Part shown: positions 10,418-18,175 of the stretch, one piece after another
Layout: each line of letters opens with the position of its first letter
Numbering within the stretch: the stretch's first letter is position 1
Assembly: GCF_021261325.1 (NCBI RefSeq)
Contig: NZ_JAJSBI010000001.1
Location: 248,001 to 312,000, forward strand
Origin: Streptomyces guryensis
GTDB taxonomy: Bacteria; Actinomycetota; Actinomycetes; Streptomycetales; Streptomycetaceae
Length of the DNA: 64,000 nt
Direction of reading: 5' to 3'
The notes under the pieces: generated by a model
Told to the model about the DNA's origin: nothing
What the model saw: only the letters and a program-made list of their open reading frames with translations
The model's database searches: none
Position numbers and translations under genes: made by a program

Positions 10418-11553
10418 GCGAGCCGACGGAGACCACGCGGGTGGCGGAGCGCGAGGGATTCGGTCACCGCTACTGGCGTTCGCTGACGGAGGCGGACCCG
10501 CGGGACACGGACGACCCCTTCGTCGAGCACGGCCGCAACAAGACCCTGCCCTTCTGGCGCCGGTACCTCGCCGCGCTGCTCGGGGTGACGCTGGTGGCGC
10601 CGGAGCCGGGCGGCGCGGCGTTACAGGCGGGGCGGACCGAGGAGACGGAGCAGGCGGAGGCGACCGGGGTTCCGGCGAGTCCGGCGGACCGGGGCCGGTC
10701 GCACGCGAGTGGGTTCTCCCCGAGCCGACCGAGCGAACGCCCGCGTCCGGCCGACGGACGGCGAGACCCCCGTGACCGCAGAGGGTCCCACGGGCCCCTG
10801 CCCCGCCGCCCGGCATCCACCGGGCCGGGGAGCACCCATCGTCGCGCGACGTTCGCCGGCGGTCCGCTCTCGTACGGCAGCCCGCAGCAAGCCTCCGCAC
10901 AAGGCTCTCCGGCGTCGGGCGGCCCCCCGCCGCAGTGGCCCTCGTTCCGTGCGGCGTCGGCCAGTTCACGACGCCACGGCCTGCGCCTCGCCCTCTCCGG
11001 ACTCGCCGTCGGCCTCATCGGCGCCGGTGTCACGCTCGGCGTCATTCTGGTGCCCCTCGTCATGACCAACGAAGGAAACGATCCCGGAGGCAACCAGGGG
11101 TCGGCCTCCACACAGGCCGGCCCCACCCCGCCCAAGGGCGCCCGCGTCGAGCCCGCCGGCTTCGCCTGGATACCGCCCAAGGGCTGGAAGCGGACGGAGC
11201 ACGGCGACGCGATCACCTACACCGCCCCGGACGGCAGCCAGCAGATCACCGCGTCGGTTGCCATGGCGGCCACCTCCTACGGCCTGCTCGACGGCTGGGA
11301 GGAACAGGACCGCAGCATGACCGGGAAACGGGACTACCACCTCCTCCGCCTGGAGCAGACCGACTTCCAGAACCGCTCCGCCGCCGTGTGGGAGTACACG
11401 TACACCTCCGACGGCACCTCCCGGCACACCGTCGAACTCGCCTTCACCGAAGGGGTGGAGACCTACCGGATCGCCACCCGCTACCGCCCGGCCACCGCAC
11501 CCCGCGGCCGCGCCGTCTACGACAAGGTCCTGGACGGCTTCACCGTCCTGTGA
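10414..11553 (+). CDS. Single-pass membrane protein with kinase-type ectodomain
   Basis: A 379-residue protein in three parts. Residues 1-185 are a polar, disordered arginine/proline/serine-rich cytoplasmic region beginning with a conserved-looking block (REGFGHRYWRSLTEADP). A transmembrane helix lies at about 188-215. The extracellular domain at 246-379 begins AGFAWIPPKGW and ends DKVLDGFTVL. This domain is clearly homologous to the C-terminal ectodomain of the receptor Ser/Thr kinase at 42218-44644 (shared GFAW-x-PP-x-GW, R-x-LRLE-x-T-x-F, VWEYT-x-T and a C-terminal FTVL). There is no kinase domain here. The upstream overlapping gene is its likely partner. Function unknown; a sensor or decoy that binds the same ligand as the kinase is an inference. 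Confidence 0.75.
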   Translation: MSEPTETTRVAEREGFGHRYWRSLTEADPRDTDDPFVEHGRNKTLPFWRRYLAALLGVTLVAPEPGGAALQAGRTEETEQAEATGVPASPADRGRSHASGFSPSRPSERPRPADGRRDPRDRRGSHGPLPRRPASTGPGSTHRRATFAGGPLSYGSPQQASAQGSPASGGPPPQWPSFRAASASSRRHGLRLALSGLAVGLIGAGVTLGVILVPLVMTNEGNDPGGNQGSASTQAGPTPPKGARVEPAGFAWIPPKGWKRTEHGDAITYTAPDGSQQITASVAMAATSYGLLDGWEEQDRSMTGKRDYHLLRLEQTDFQNRSAAVWEYTYTSDGTSRHTVELAFTEGVETYRIATRYRPATAPRGRAVYDKVLDGFTVL

Positions 11554-11802
11554 ACAGTCCCGTGAACTCCCTTCAGTACCCCGAAAAATGAACACGGAGT
11601 GACCGCCCCCGGGCCGCCCGACGAGCGGTCGTGAACGCACAGGGTGGCCCAAGATCCACGTACGGTGATCGGCGTTGCCCGTTGCCGTCTCGTTCATGTG
11701 CAGGTCATTCCCGGTGCCAAGCATCCAGGTGAGCGGATTGTTCGCGACAGCGAAACAGCCCGCGACCACTGCCGACGCGTTGCCACTCGGGGAGATCGCG
11801 CC

Positions 11803-13551
11803 ATGTCGCGCATACGCTCTGTCGCCGCCACCATCCCGGCGATCAACCGCCGTACCGTCCTCGCCGCCACCGGCGCGGCGGCCGTCTCCGCAGGCGTCGG
11901 CTACGCCCTGCGGCCCACCGACAGCCAGGCCGCCACCGACTCCACCCGGGTCGTGGCGCAGTCCCGCAGGGCCCCGGCCGCCCCCCTCGCGCCCTACACC
12001 AAGGGCACCACCCTCGCCACGGTCGCCGCCCCGCGCACCTCCTCCGGCTACCGCCGCCTCGGCGACGGCCCCGGCTGGTCCCGCGTCGTGCGCAGCGAGC
12101 TCGCCGCCCCCAAGTCGGGCCGCGCCGGCCGCCGTACCGCGCTCGCCGCGTTCGTACAGCTCACCGACCTGCACCTGATGGACGTCCAGCACCCGCTGCG
12201 GCTGGAGTACCTCCGCTCGACCTCCCCGCACAACTGGCGTCCGCAGGAGGCGCTGACCGTGCACGGGGCGATCTCACTCGTGGAGCGGATCAACTCCCTG
12301 CGCGGGGCGCCCGTCACCGGTACGCCGCTGCACTTCGCCATGACCACCGGCGACAACACGGACAACAACTCCGGGACCGAGCTGGAGTGGTTCCTCACCA
12401 TCATGAGCGGCGGTCGGATCACGCCCAACTCCGGTGATCCGCGGCACTACGAGGGCGTCCAGAACAGCGGGCTGAAGCTGTTCTGGCAGCCCGACTCCGC
12501 CATCCGCGACGGCGACAAGCAGCTCGGCTTCCCGCACCTCGACGGCTTCCTCGCCGCCGCCGTCCGCGAGGTCCGCAGCCCCGGCCTCAACCTGCCCTGG
12601 TACTCCACCGTCGGCAACCACGACGCCCTGCCGCTGGGTTGCTACGGCCACGGCGACTCCTGGCTCGCCGAGTACGCGGTCGGCGGCAAGAAGCTGATGA
12701 ACTTGCCGGCGGCCGAGGCGAAGAAGCTCCTGGACCACATCGCCGCAGGCAACGACCCGCAGGGCCACGCCTTCCGGGACCTGCTGAAGGCGCACGCGCG
12801 GGACATGCGATCGGTGACGGCGGACGAGAGGCGAGCGCCGTACACCCCGACCGCCTACCTCAAGGCCCACCTCGACCCGGCCCACCGCGGCAACGGCCCG
12901 GTCGGCCACGGCTACTCCTCCGCCAACCTCGCGGCGGGCACCCAGTACTACACCTTCCGTATCTCCGACGACGTCATCGGCATCAGCATCGACACCACCG
13001 ACCCGGGCGGCCACTACGAAGGCTCCATCGGTACGGCCCAGTTGAACTGGCTGGACAGGCAACTGCGGGACAACAAGGACTCGCACGCCATCATCTTCAG
13101 CCACCACACCAGCCAGACGATGGACAACACGTCCCATGCCGACCCCTCCCGCCCGAACGAACGCCGTCACAACGGCCAGGAGGTCCTGGCCCTGCTCGGC
13201 AAGCACGCCAACGTGATCGCCTGGGTCAACGGCCACATCCACCGCAACGACATCACCCCGCACAAGGGCTCCGGCGGCCGTTCGTTCTGGGAGATCTCGA
13301 CCGCCTCGCACGTGGACTACCCGCACCTCGCCCGCGTGATCGAGATCGCCGACAACAAGGACGGCACCCTGTCCCTGTTCACGACCCTGGTCGAGTCGGC
13401 CGCCCCCCACCGCACCGACTTCGCCGACCTCACGCAGACGGGCCTGGCCGCCCTCTACCGCGAGCTGGCGTACAACGCTCCCGGCCACGGCACGACCGGC
13501 GGCGGCCACCCGGGCGACCGCAACACGGAACTGGTACTGAAGAAGGGCTGA
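11803..13551 (+). CDS. Tat-exported metallophosphoesterase (TIGR03767-like)
   Basis: A secreted calcineurin-like phosphoesterase of 582 residues. The N-terminus carries a twin-arginine signal (NRRTVLAATGAAAVSAG). All five metallophosphoesterase motifs are present in order: TDLHLMD, GDNTDNN, GNHD, the SHHTS histidine pair and NGHIHRND. The family resembles the actinobacterial group TIGR03767 (PPA1498-like), whose substrate is unknown. ATG 11803 is used because GGGGAG lies upstream; a longer frame exists upstream but lacks homology-like sequence. It acts outside the membrane. Confidence 0.9.
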   Translation: MSRIRSVAATIPAINRRTVLAATGAAAVSAGVGYALRPTDSQAATDSTRVVAQSRRAPAAPLAPYTKGTTLATVAAPRTSSGYRRLGDGPGWSRVVRSELAAPKSGRAGRRTALAAFVQLTDLHLMDVQHPLRLEYLRSTSPHNWRPQEALTVHGAISLVERINSLRGAPVTGTPLHFAMTTGDNTDNNSGTELEWFLTIMSGGRITPNSGDPRHYEGVQNSGLKLFWQPDSAIRDGDKQLGFPHLDGFLAAAVREVRSPGLNLPWYSTVGNHDALPLGCYGHGDSWLAEYAVGGKKLMNLPAAEAKKLLDHIAAGNDPQGHAFRDLLKAHARDMRSVTADERRAPYTPTAYLKAHLDPAHRGNGPVGHGYSSANLAAGTQYYTFRISDDVIGISIDTTDPGGHYEGSIGTAQLNWLDRQLRDNKDSHAIIFSHHTSQTMDNTSHADPSRPNERRHNGQEVLALLGKHANVIAWVNGHIHRNDITPHKGSGGRSFWEISTASHVDYPHLARVIEIADNKDGTLSLFTTLVESAAPHRTDFADLTQTGLAALYRELAYNAPGHGTTGGGHPGDRNTELVLKKG

Positions 13552-13678
13552 GCAACTGAACAAGGGCTGAAAGCGGCTCAACCGGCTCGCGGCGCATCAA
13601 CCTTCACACCGCGGGCCGGGTCTGCTTCCCCGACCGAGCTCAGCTCTATGCAGAGCACGAGATGGGGGAAGAGACGAC

Positions 13679-14842
13679 ATGAACACGAACACGAACACGC
13701 GCCTGCGGACGCCCCTGGTCGCGGCGGCGGCCGTGGCGCTGTCCGCAGCCCTCGCGGCCCCCGCGATCGCGTCCACGTCCGCCAGAGGCGCAGCCGACCA
13801 CGACGCGACCCGCCGGGCCGTGGAGGCCGCGGTCGAGGCCGGCGTCCCCGGAGTGACGCTGACCGCGAAGGACGCGCACGGCACATGGTCGGCGACGGCG
13901 GGCGTCGGCAACCTCAAGACGAACAAGCCGCGTTCGCCTCAGGACCGTTACCGCGTCGGCAGCATCACCAAGACCTTCGTGGCCACCGTGCTGCTCCAAC
14001 TGGAGGCGGAGGGCAGGCTGTCGTTGGACGACAAGGTGGAGAAGTGGCTGCCGGCAGTCGTTCGGGGCCACGGCCACGACGGGCGCGCCATCACCCTCCG
14101 CCAACTTCTCAACCACACCAGCGGTGTCTTCAACTACACGCAGGACGACACGTTCGCCCGCACGTACTTCCTGAAGGACGGCTTCTTCAAACACCGTTAC
14201 GACCGGAAGACCCCGGCGGACCTGCTGGCGATCGCGATGTCCCACAAGCCGAACTTCGCCCCGGGCACCTCCTGGAGCTACTCCAATACCAACTACCTTC
14301 TGGCCGCGATGGTGATCGAGAAGGCCACGGGCCATCCGTACGGCGACGAGATCCGTGACCGCGTCATCGACCCGCTCCACCTGACCGGCACCTCGGTCCC
14401 CGGCACCCGGGTCACCGTCCCGCAGCCCAGCAGCCGCGCCTACTCCAAGCTCGCGGAAACGACGACGGGCCCGACGTACGACGTCGCAACGCTGAACCCC
14501 GCCATCGCCTACGGCTCGGGCGAGATGATCTCGGACTCCGCGGACCTGGACCGCTTCTACTCGGCCCTGCTCCGCGGCCGGCTGCTCCCGCCGCAGCAGC
14601 TGAAGGAGATGAAGACCACGGTGACGGTCGATGTCGAGCCCAACGCCCGTTACGGTCTGGCCTTGATCGACCGCACGCTGTCCTGCGGCGTCCACGTCTG
14701 GGGACACGACGGCGGCATCCACGGCTCCACGTCCGTGGCGGTGACCACGGAGGACGGCCGCCATTCCCTGGCGTTCAACTTCAACGGCGACTGGTCGGGG
14801 GACAGCGACGCGGTGATCGAGGCGGAGTTCTGCGGCAAGTGA
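13679..14842 (+). CDS. Secreted serine hydrolase (class C beta-lactamase / D,D-peptidase fold)
   Basis: A 387-residue exported penicillin-binding-protein-like hydrolase. The signal peptide (TPLVAAAAVALSAALAAPAIA) is followed by the three active-site motifs: SITK (SxxK), YSN (YxN) and HDGG in the KTG position. That combination fits the R61 D-alanyl-D-alanine carboxypeptidase / esterase group rather than a resistance enzyme. A GGAAGAG Shine-Dalgarno precedes the ATG. It probably acts on peptidoglycan or a small ester outside the cell; the true substrate is not determinable. Confidence 0.88.
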   Translation: MNTNTNTRLRTPLVAAAAVALSAALAAPAIASTSARGAADHDATRRAVEAAVEAGVPGVTLTAKDAHGTWSATAGVGNLKTNKPRSPQDRYRVGSITKTFVATVLLQLEAEGRLSLDDKVEKWLPAVVRGHGHDGRAITLRQLLNHTSGVFNYTQDDTFARTYFLKDGFFKHRYDRKTPADLLAIAMSHKPNFAPGTSWSYSNTNYLLAAMVIEKATGHPYGDEIRDRVIDPLHLTGTSVPGTRVTVPQPSSRAYSKLAETTTGPTYDVATLNPAIAYGSGEMISDSADLDRFYSALLRGRLLPPQQLKEMKTTVTVDVEPNARYGLALIDRTLSCGVHVWGHDGGIHGSTSVAVTTEDGRHSLAFNFNGDWSGDSDAVIEAEFCGK

Positions 14843-14865
14843 CCTGCCGGTCGGATTGACTCGGC

Positions 14866-15117
14866 TCAGGCTGTTGCCTCGCGAAGGTGGGTGACGAAGG
14901 TCGTCCAGGCTGCGCGGGGCAGCAGCAGGGCGGGGCCGGTGGGGTTCTTGGAGTCGCGGATGGCGATCCCGCCGGGGGTGGGGCGGGCGGCTTCAAGGCA
15001 GTTCTGGCCGCCGTCTGACGCAGTTGTAGACCAAGTTCGAGTCGTTGCGCCGTGCGCCCGCGCTTCGTGGCCATGCGTACCGCCTTTGTGCTTCAGCACG
15101 TTGTGCTCGTTCAGCAC
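14866..15117 (-). CDS. DUF397 domain protein, possibly 5'-degenerate
   Basis: The C-terminal 60 residues show the DUF397 pattern: TWSTTASDGGQNCLEAA, then IAIRDSKNPTGPAL and AWTTFVTHLR. In Streptomyces such small proteins occur with XRE regulators and RsbW-like ATPases (abaA/whiJ-type sets). Here an RsbW-like gene lies divergently next door, but no XRE gene is present. The N-terminus is unclear because the upstream codons run into a tandem repeat; the only starts are GTGs in that repeat. The tryptophan-serine-serine-tyrosine signature is weak (WSTT), so loss of function is possible. Confidence 0.55.
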   Translation of the reverse strand: MLNEHNVLKHKGGTHGHEARAHGATTRTWSTTASDGGQNCLEAARPTPGGIAIRDSKNPTGPALLLPRAAWTTFVTHLREATA

Positions 15118-15127
15118 GTTGTGCTCG
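15092..15127. repeat. Tandem 18-bp repeat with palindromic core
   Basis: Two perfect head-to-tail copies of TTCAGCACGTTGTGCTCG (15092-15109 and 15110-15127). Each contains the perfect inverted repeat AGCAC-GTT-GTGCT, so the pair presents two operator-like palindromes 18 bp apart between the divergent DUF397 and RsbW-like genes. Confidence 0.8.
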
Positions 15128-15167
15128 TCGTCGTGGCCAAGGGAGCGGGGCGAACCACGACTGGAGC

Positions 15168-15560
15168 ATGGGCTACCCCATGACCCTCCGGGGCGTCCGC
15201 CTCGCCCGGCTCCACACCCGCCGTCGACTGACCATGTGGAACTGGACCGGCGACATCGAGGACGCCGTCCTCGTCACCTCGGAACTGCTCGCCAACGCCG
15301 TACTGCACGGCAGGCTCCCTGGCTACGAACTGTGGTTGCGGATCGCCGAGTTGGAGGACAGCGGGCTGAGCATCGAGGTGTCGGATCCGGTGCTCGTATT
15401 TCCCCGAACCGCTGAGGAGCGACCCGACGGCGAGGGCGGCAGGGGTCTCCTGGTCGTCGCCCGACTCGTCGTCGAAATCGACTGGTATCTCCGCCCGGAC
15501 GTCGGCAAGACGGTCCGCGCCCGCCTTGCCGCACTGCGGCTGCGTACGCCACCGGCGTGA
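15168..15560 (+). CDS. RsbW-like ATP-binding regulatory protein
   Basis: A small GHKL-fold ATPase domain of the anti-sigma factor / SpoIIAB type. The N-box is ELLANAVLHG, the G1 region is EVSDPV and the G2 glycines are EGGRGLLVV. Such orphan proteins are abundant in Streptomyces and act as anti-sigma kinases or developmental modulators. The start is uncertain: ATG 15168 (130 residues) gives MGYPMTLRGVRLARLH, an N-terminus seen in many relatives, with a weak GGAG just upstream, while the frame remains open further upstream through the tandem repeat. Its stop overlaps a GTG of the next frame by 3 bases. Confidence 0.75.
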   Translation: MGYPMTLRGVRLARLHTRRRLTMWNWTGDIEDAVLVTSELLANAVLHGRLPGYELWLRIAELEDSGLSIEVSDPVLVFPRTAEERPDGEGGRGLLVVARLVVEIDWYLRPDVGKTVRARLAALRLRTPPA

Positions 15561-15586
15561 AGGTCGCTCTGGGCGGAGAGACCATC

Positions 15587-16132
15587 ATGTGGAGGATGAC
15601 TGAGAACCAACCCTCTGTGACACCAACTGTGGTGCGGCTCCCGCGATACACGAAGGCTGAGCAGGACGAGATCCTCGGCGACGGCGATGATCCCTTCGGC
15701 GTTGCCGCGGCGGGACTGACCTGGCTGCCCAAAGAAGAACACTTCGGGATCAGACGCGGCAACCGGCTCGTGGCCCATGCCGGCCTGCTGCGACTGCCCG
15801 TCGCGATCGGCGAAGCCGAGACGCAGGTGGTGGGTGTCGGCGGGGTGGCCGTCGCACCCGACCTGCAAGGCCGGGGACTGGCGCGGCTCGTTGTCACAGC
15901 CGCACTGGAGCACGCCCGCACCATGGGCCCTCAGCACGCACTTCTGTTCTGCCGACCCGCCCTCGTGCCCCTGTACCAGCGCCTCGGATGGCACCCGCTG
16001 GACAAGGACGTACTCGTCGAACAACCCGAGGCCCACCTCGTGACCATGCCGCTGCGGACCATGGTGACGCCCCTCCGCGACAACGCTCGCTGGCCCTCAG
16101 GCGAGGTACGCCTGCTCTCGTTGCCGATGTGA
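15587..16132 (+). CDS. GNAT family N-acetyltransferase
   Basis: A 181-residue acetyltransferase. The acetyl-CoA binding motif A is VGGVAVAPDLQGRGLARLVV, and a C-terminal LYQRLGWHPLD completes the fold. ATG 15587 is preferred since GGCGGAGAG lies 6 nt upstream; a GTG at 15557 overlapping the previous stop is an alternative. The substrate is unknown. It probably forms a short operon with the RsbW-like gene. Confidence 0.8.
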   Translation: MWRMTENQPSVTPTVVRLPRYTKAEQDEILGDGDDPFGVAAAGLTWLPKEEHFGIRRGNRLVAHAGLLRLPVAIGEAETQVVGVGGVAVAPDLQGRGLARLVVTAALEHARTMGPQHALLFCRPALVPLYQRLGWHPLDKDVLVEQPEAHLVTMPLRTMVTPLRDNARWPSGEVRLLSLPM

Positions 16133-16139
16133 CCGCTCG

Positions 16140-16361
16140 TCACACGAGGGAACGAGCGATGCGGAATCCCACGTCGTCGACCTGGAAGGCCGCGTGGTTG
16201 CGGCGCCGCTCCGAGGCCCGGCAACTCCGGTGCTCATCGAACCAGCCGCCGCCACGGAGTACCCGGTAGGCGCCGTAGACCTCGGGGTCGTACACGTCCC
16301 AGCACCAGTCCCAGACGTTGCCGAGCATGTCGTAAAGCCCCCACGAGCCGGCCGACGGGAG
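16140..16361 (-). pseudogene. Remnant of a formylglycine-generating-enzyme (SUMF1-like) gene
   Basis: About 70 codons encode the C-terminal end of an FGE-sulfatase domain: GSWGLYDMLGNVWDWCWDVY, then YRVLRGGGWFDEHRSCRASE, then VDDVGFRIARS before the stop. Intact members have about 250-300 residues. Nothing resembling the rest of the domain lies upstream on this strand, where the 3' end of the MocR regulator begins, and no start with a ribosome-binding site fits. It is best read as a truncated relic. Confidence 0.7.
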
Positions 16362-16438
16362 CTTCGACCGGGTCGGGGGAGTGCTGGGGCGGCGGAGGGA
16401 TCTTGGAGCGCCCTTGGCTGATTCCTGACCTCGCCGTT

Positions 16439-17839
16439 TCACCGGATCGTCGCGCAAAGCAGCCCCACCGCCTCCCCCACCGCCCCATCCGCAAGGTTCC
16501 CGTACCCCAGAACCAGTCCATGATCGGCGTGGCCCTCTGTGGCGTGATACGCAGCGAGGTCGGCGACGCGCAGGGAGCGGGCGGCAGCCGCCTCGACCAC
16601 GATCGCCGTGTCCACCCTCGTGGGCAGCCGGAGGAGCAGATGGAGGCCGGCCGCGATGCCGGACACCGGGGCGTCGGGCAGCTGCTCGGCGAGGGCCCGG
16701 ACCAGGGCGTCGCGGCGGTTGCGGTAGCGCTTGCGGCAGGCGCGGAGATGGCGGTCGTAGGCGCCTGATTCCAGCAGGTCCGCGAAGGCGAGCTGGTCGA
16801 GGGGTGGGGGCTGGGTTGCTGCCTGGTCGGCCTCGTGCAGCTCGCGGGTCCAGTGCGGGGGCGCGACGATCCAGCCGATGCCGAGCGCCGGGGAGAGGAT
16901 CTTGCTGAGTGACTTGAACAGGACGACCCGGGAGGGGTCCATGCCCTGGAGGCTCGCGACCGGCCGGCGGTCGTAGCGGAACTCCGCGTCGTAGTCGTCC
17001 TCCAGCACGACGCCGTCCACCAGGCGGGCCCACTGCAGCAGGGCCGCGCGCCGGTCGGGGGCGAGCACGGTGCCCAGCGGGAACTGGTGCGCCGGGGTCG
17101 TCAGTACGGCCCGTAGACCCGGGTGGGCGGCGAGGTCGTCGGTGCGCAGGCCGCCGCCGTCCGCGCGGACCGGTACGACGTCCATGCCCGCAGCGCGGAT
17201 CACCTCCCGGAGCCGGGTCCAGCCCGGTTCCTCGACTCCGACGGCGGTGATGCCGCGGGCGCGCAGGGCCTGGCAGAAGCGGCGTACTCCGTCGGTCACG
17301 CTCGTGCACACCGTCACGTCCTGCGGGGCCGCCGAGACACTGCGGGAGCGGCCCAGGTACTCGGCGAGCAGCCGTCTGAGCCGGAGGTGGCCGCCCGGCG
17401 GCGGGTAGCCGAACTCCGTGAACGCCACGTTCGTCGCCTGCGCGCGGACCGCGTCGGCCCATCGGCGCCGCGGGAACGCCCGCAGGTCCGGCAGGCCCGG
17501 GGCCAGGTCGTAGCGGGCCGCCGGAGCCTGGCGGGGTGCGCGGCGCGCGGAGCCGTCGTCCGGGCTGTTCGACCAGCGCACCCGGGTGGCGGAACCCGTC
17601 CGGGCCTCCAGATATCCCTCCGCGACGAGCTGGCCGTACGCCTCGGTCACGGCCCACCGCGAACAGCCCAGGTCGGCGGCGAGCTGCCGGCTGGGCGGCA
17701 GGGCGGTGCCCACCTCGATCCGGCCGTCCCGGATCGCCGAGCGCAGTGCCCGCTTCACCCGCTCGTGCAGCGGCCCGTCGGCGGCCTGCCCCAGGTGGAG
17801 CAGGAGATCGCTCGCCAGATTGGTCTGTGATTCCCGCAT
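16439..17839 (-). CDS. MocR-type transcriptional regulator (GntR HTH + aminotransferase domain)
   Basis: A 466-residue PLP-dependent regulator. Residues 10-75 form a GntR winged helix (LHERVKRALRSAIRDGRI, then LPPSRQLAADLGCSRWAVTE). The remainder is a class I aminotransferase fold with the PLP lysine in FKSLSKILSP. Relatives such as PdxR and GabR sense PLP or amines and usually control a divergent gene; here that is the small gene at 17886. The start MRESQTNL is chosen by family resemblance, since no Shine-Dalgarno is visible; an ATG at 17887 would add 16 residues. Confidence 0.87.
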   Translation of the reverse strand: MRESQTNLASDLLLHLGQAADGPLHERVKRALRSAIRDGRIEVGTALPPSRQLAADLGCSRWAVTEAYGQLVAEGYLEARTGSATRVRWSNSPDDGSARRAPRQAPAARYDLAPGLPDLRAFPRRRWADAVRAQATNVAFTEFGYPPPGGHLRLRRLLAEYLGRSRSVSAAPQDVTVCTSVTDGVRRFCQALRARGITAVGVEEPGWTRLREVIRAAGMDVVPVRADGGGLRTDDLAAHPGLRAVLTTPAHQFPLGTVLAPDRRAALLQWARLVDGVVLEDDYDAEFRYDRRPVASLQGMDPSRVVLFKSLSKILSPALGIGWIVAPPHWTRELHEADQAATQPPPLDQLAFADLLESGAYDRHLRACRKRYRNRRDALVRALAEQLPDAPVSGIAAGLHLLLRLPTRVDTAIVVEAAAARSLRVADLAAYHATEGHADHGLVLGYGNLADGAVGEAVGLLCATIR

Positions 17840-17872
17840 GTCATTGGACGGTAGCAGCGAGCCATTTCTCAG

Positions 17873-17878
17873 TAGCTT
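17873..17878 (+). promoter_or_regulatory. -10 element before the small divergent gene
   Basis: TAGCTT ends 7 nt before the ATG at 17886, compatible with leaderless transcription. It lies within the MocR upstream region, so the regulator could control it. Confidence 0.35.
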
Positions 17879-17885
17879 CGAGTAC

Positions 17886-18128
17886 ATGAAGGACGTACAT
17901 GAGACCCACCCGTTGTTCCGCGGAGTCTTCGAGGACTGGCAGACCAAGGCGGGTGTCCTGTCGGCGAGACCGGACGCGCCGGTGGTGGCGGACGACTCCC
18001 CGTCGTTGCGGCTCGCACTGCGCCGGTTGCGGGCCCGCTTCGGGAGACCGCCCGGTAATTCAGCCGACTCGGACACGAGACGCCTAGTTCATCCGCACGA
18101 AACGTCCATGCCGCCTCATATCGGCTAA
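17886..18128 (+). CDS. Small hypothetical protein divergent from MocR
   Basis: An 80-residue frame beginning MKDVHETHPLFRGVFEDW. I do not recognise it. The first 60 residues are charged and plausibly helical (RLALRRLRARFG); the C-terminal 20 look random. Support comes from position (divergent from a MocR regulator, which usually controls its neighbour) and a -10-like TAGCTT 7 nt before the ATG. There is no Shine-Dalgarno sequence. It could be a real small protein or a truncated relic. Confidence 0.45.
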   Translation: MKDVHETHPLFRGVFEDWQTKAGVLSARPDAPVVADDSPSLRLALRRLRARFGRPPGNSADSDTRRLVHPHETSMPPHIG

Positions 18129-18175
18129 CCCGCACTTCACGGGGATGGCTCGATTTGTGCAAGGCGGGTGGTCAT

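Noticed and set aside
11644..11802. In-frame upstream extension of the phosphoesterase gene
   Set aside because: It would bury the twin-arginine signal inside the protein; ATG 11803 has a good ribosome-binding site.
15557..15586. GTG start of the GNAT gene overlapping the previous stop
   Set aside because: The ATG at 15587 has a better ribosome-binding site; the GTG remains possible but less likely.
16439..17657. Very long open frame on the same strand as the MocR gene in another phase, ending with the formylglycine-enzyme fragment
   Set aside because: Its upstream part is arginine/proline-rich low-complexity sequence that shadows the MocR coding region; only the last 70 codons resemble a protein family.
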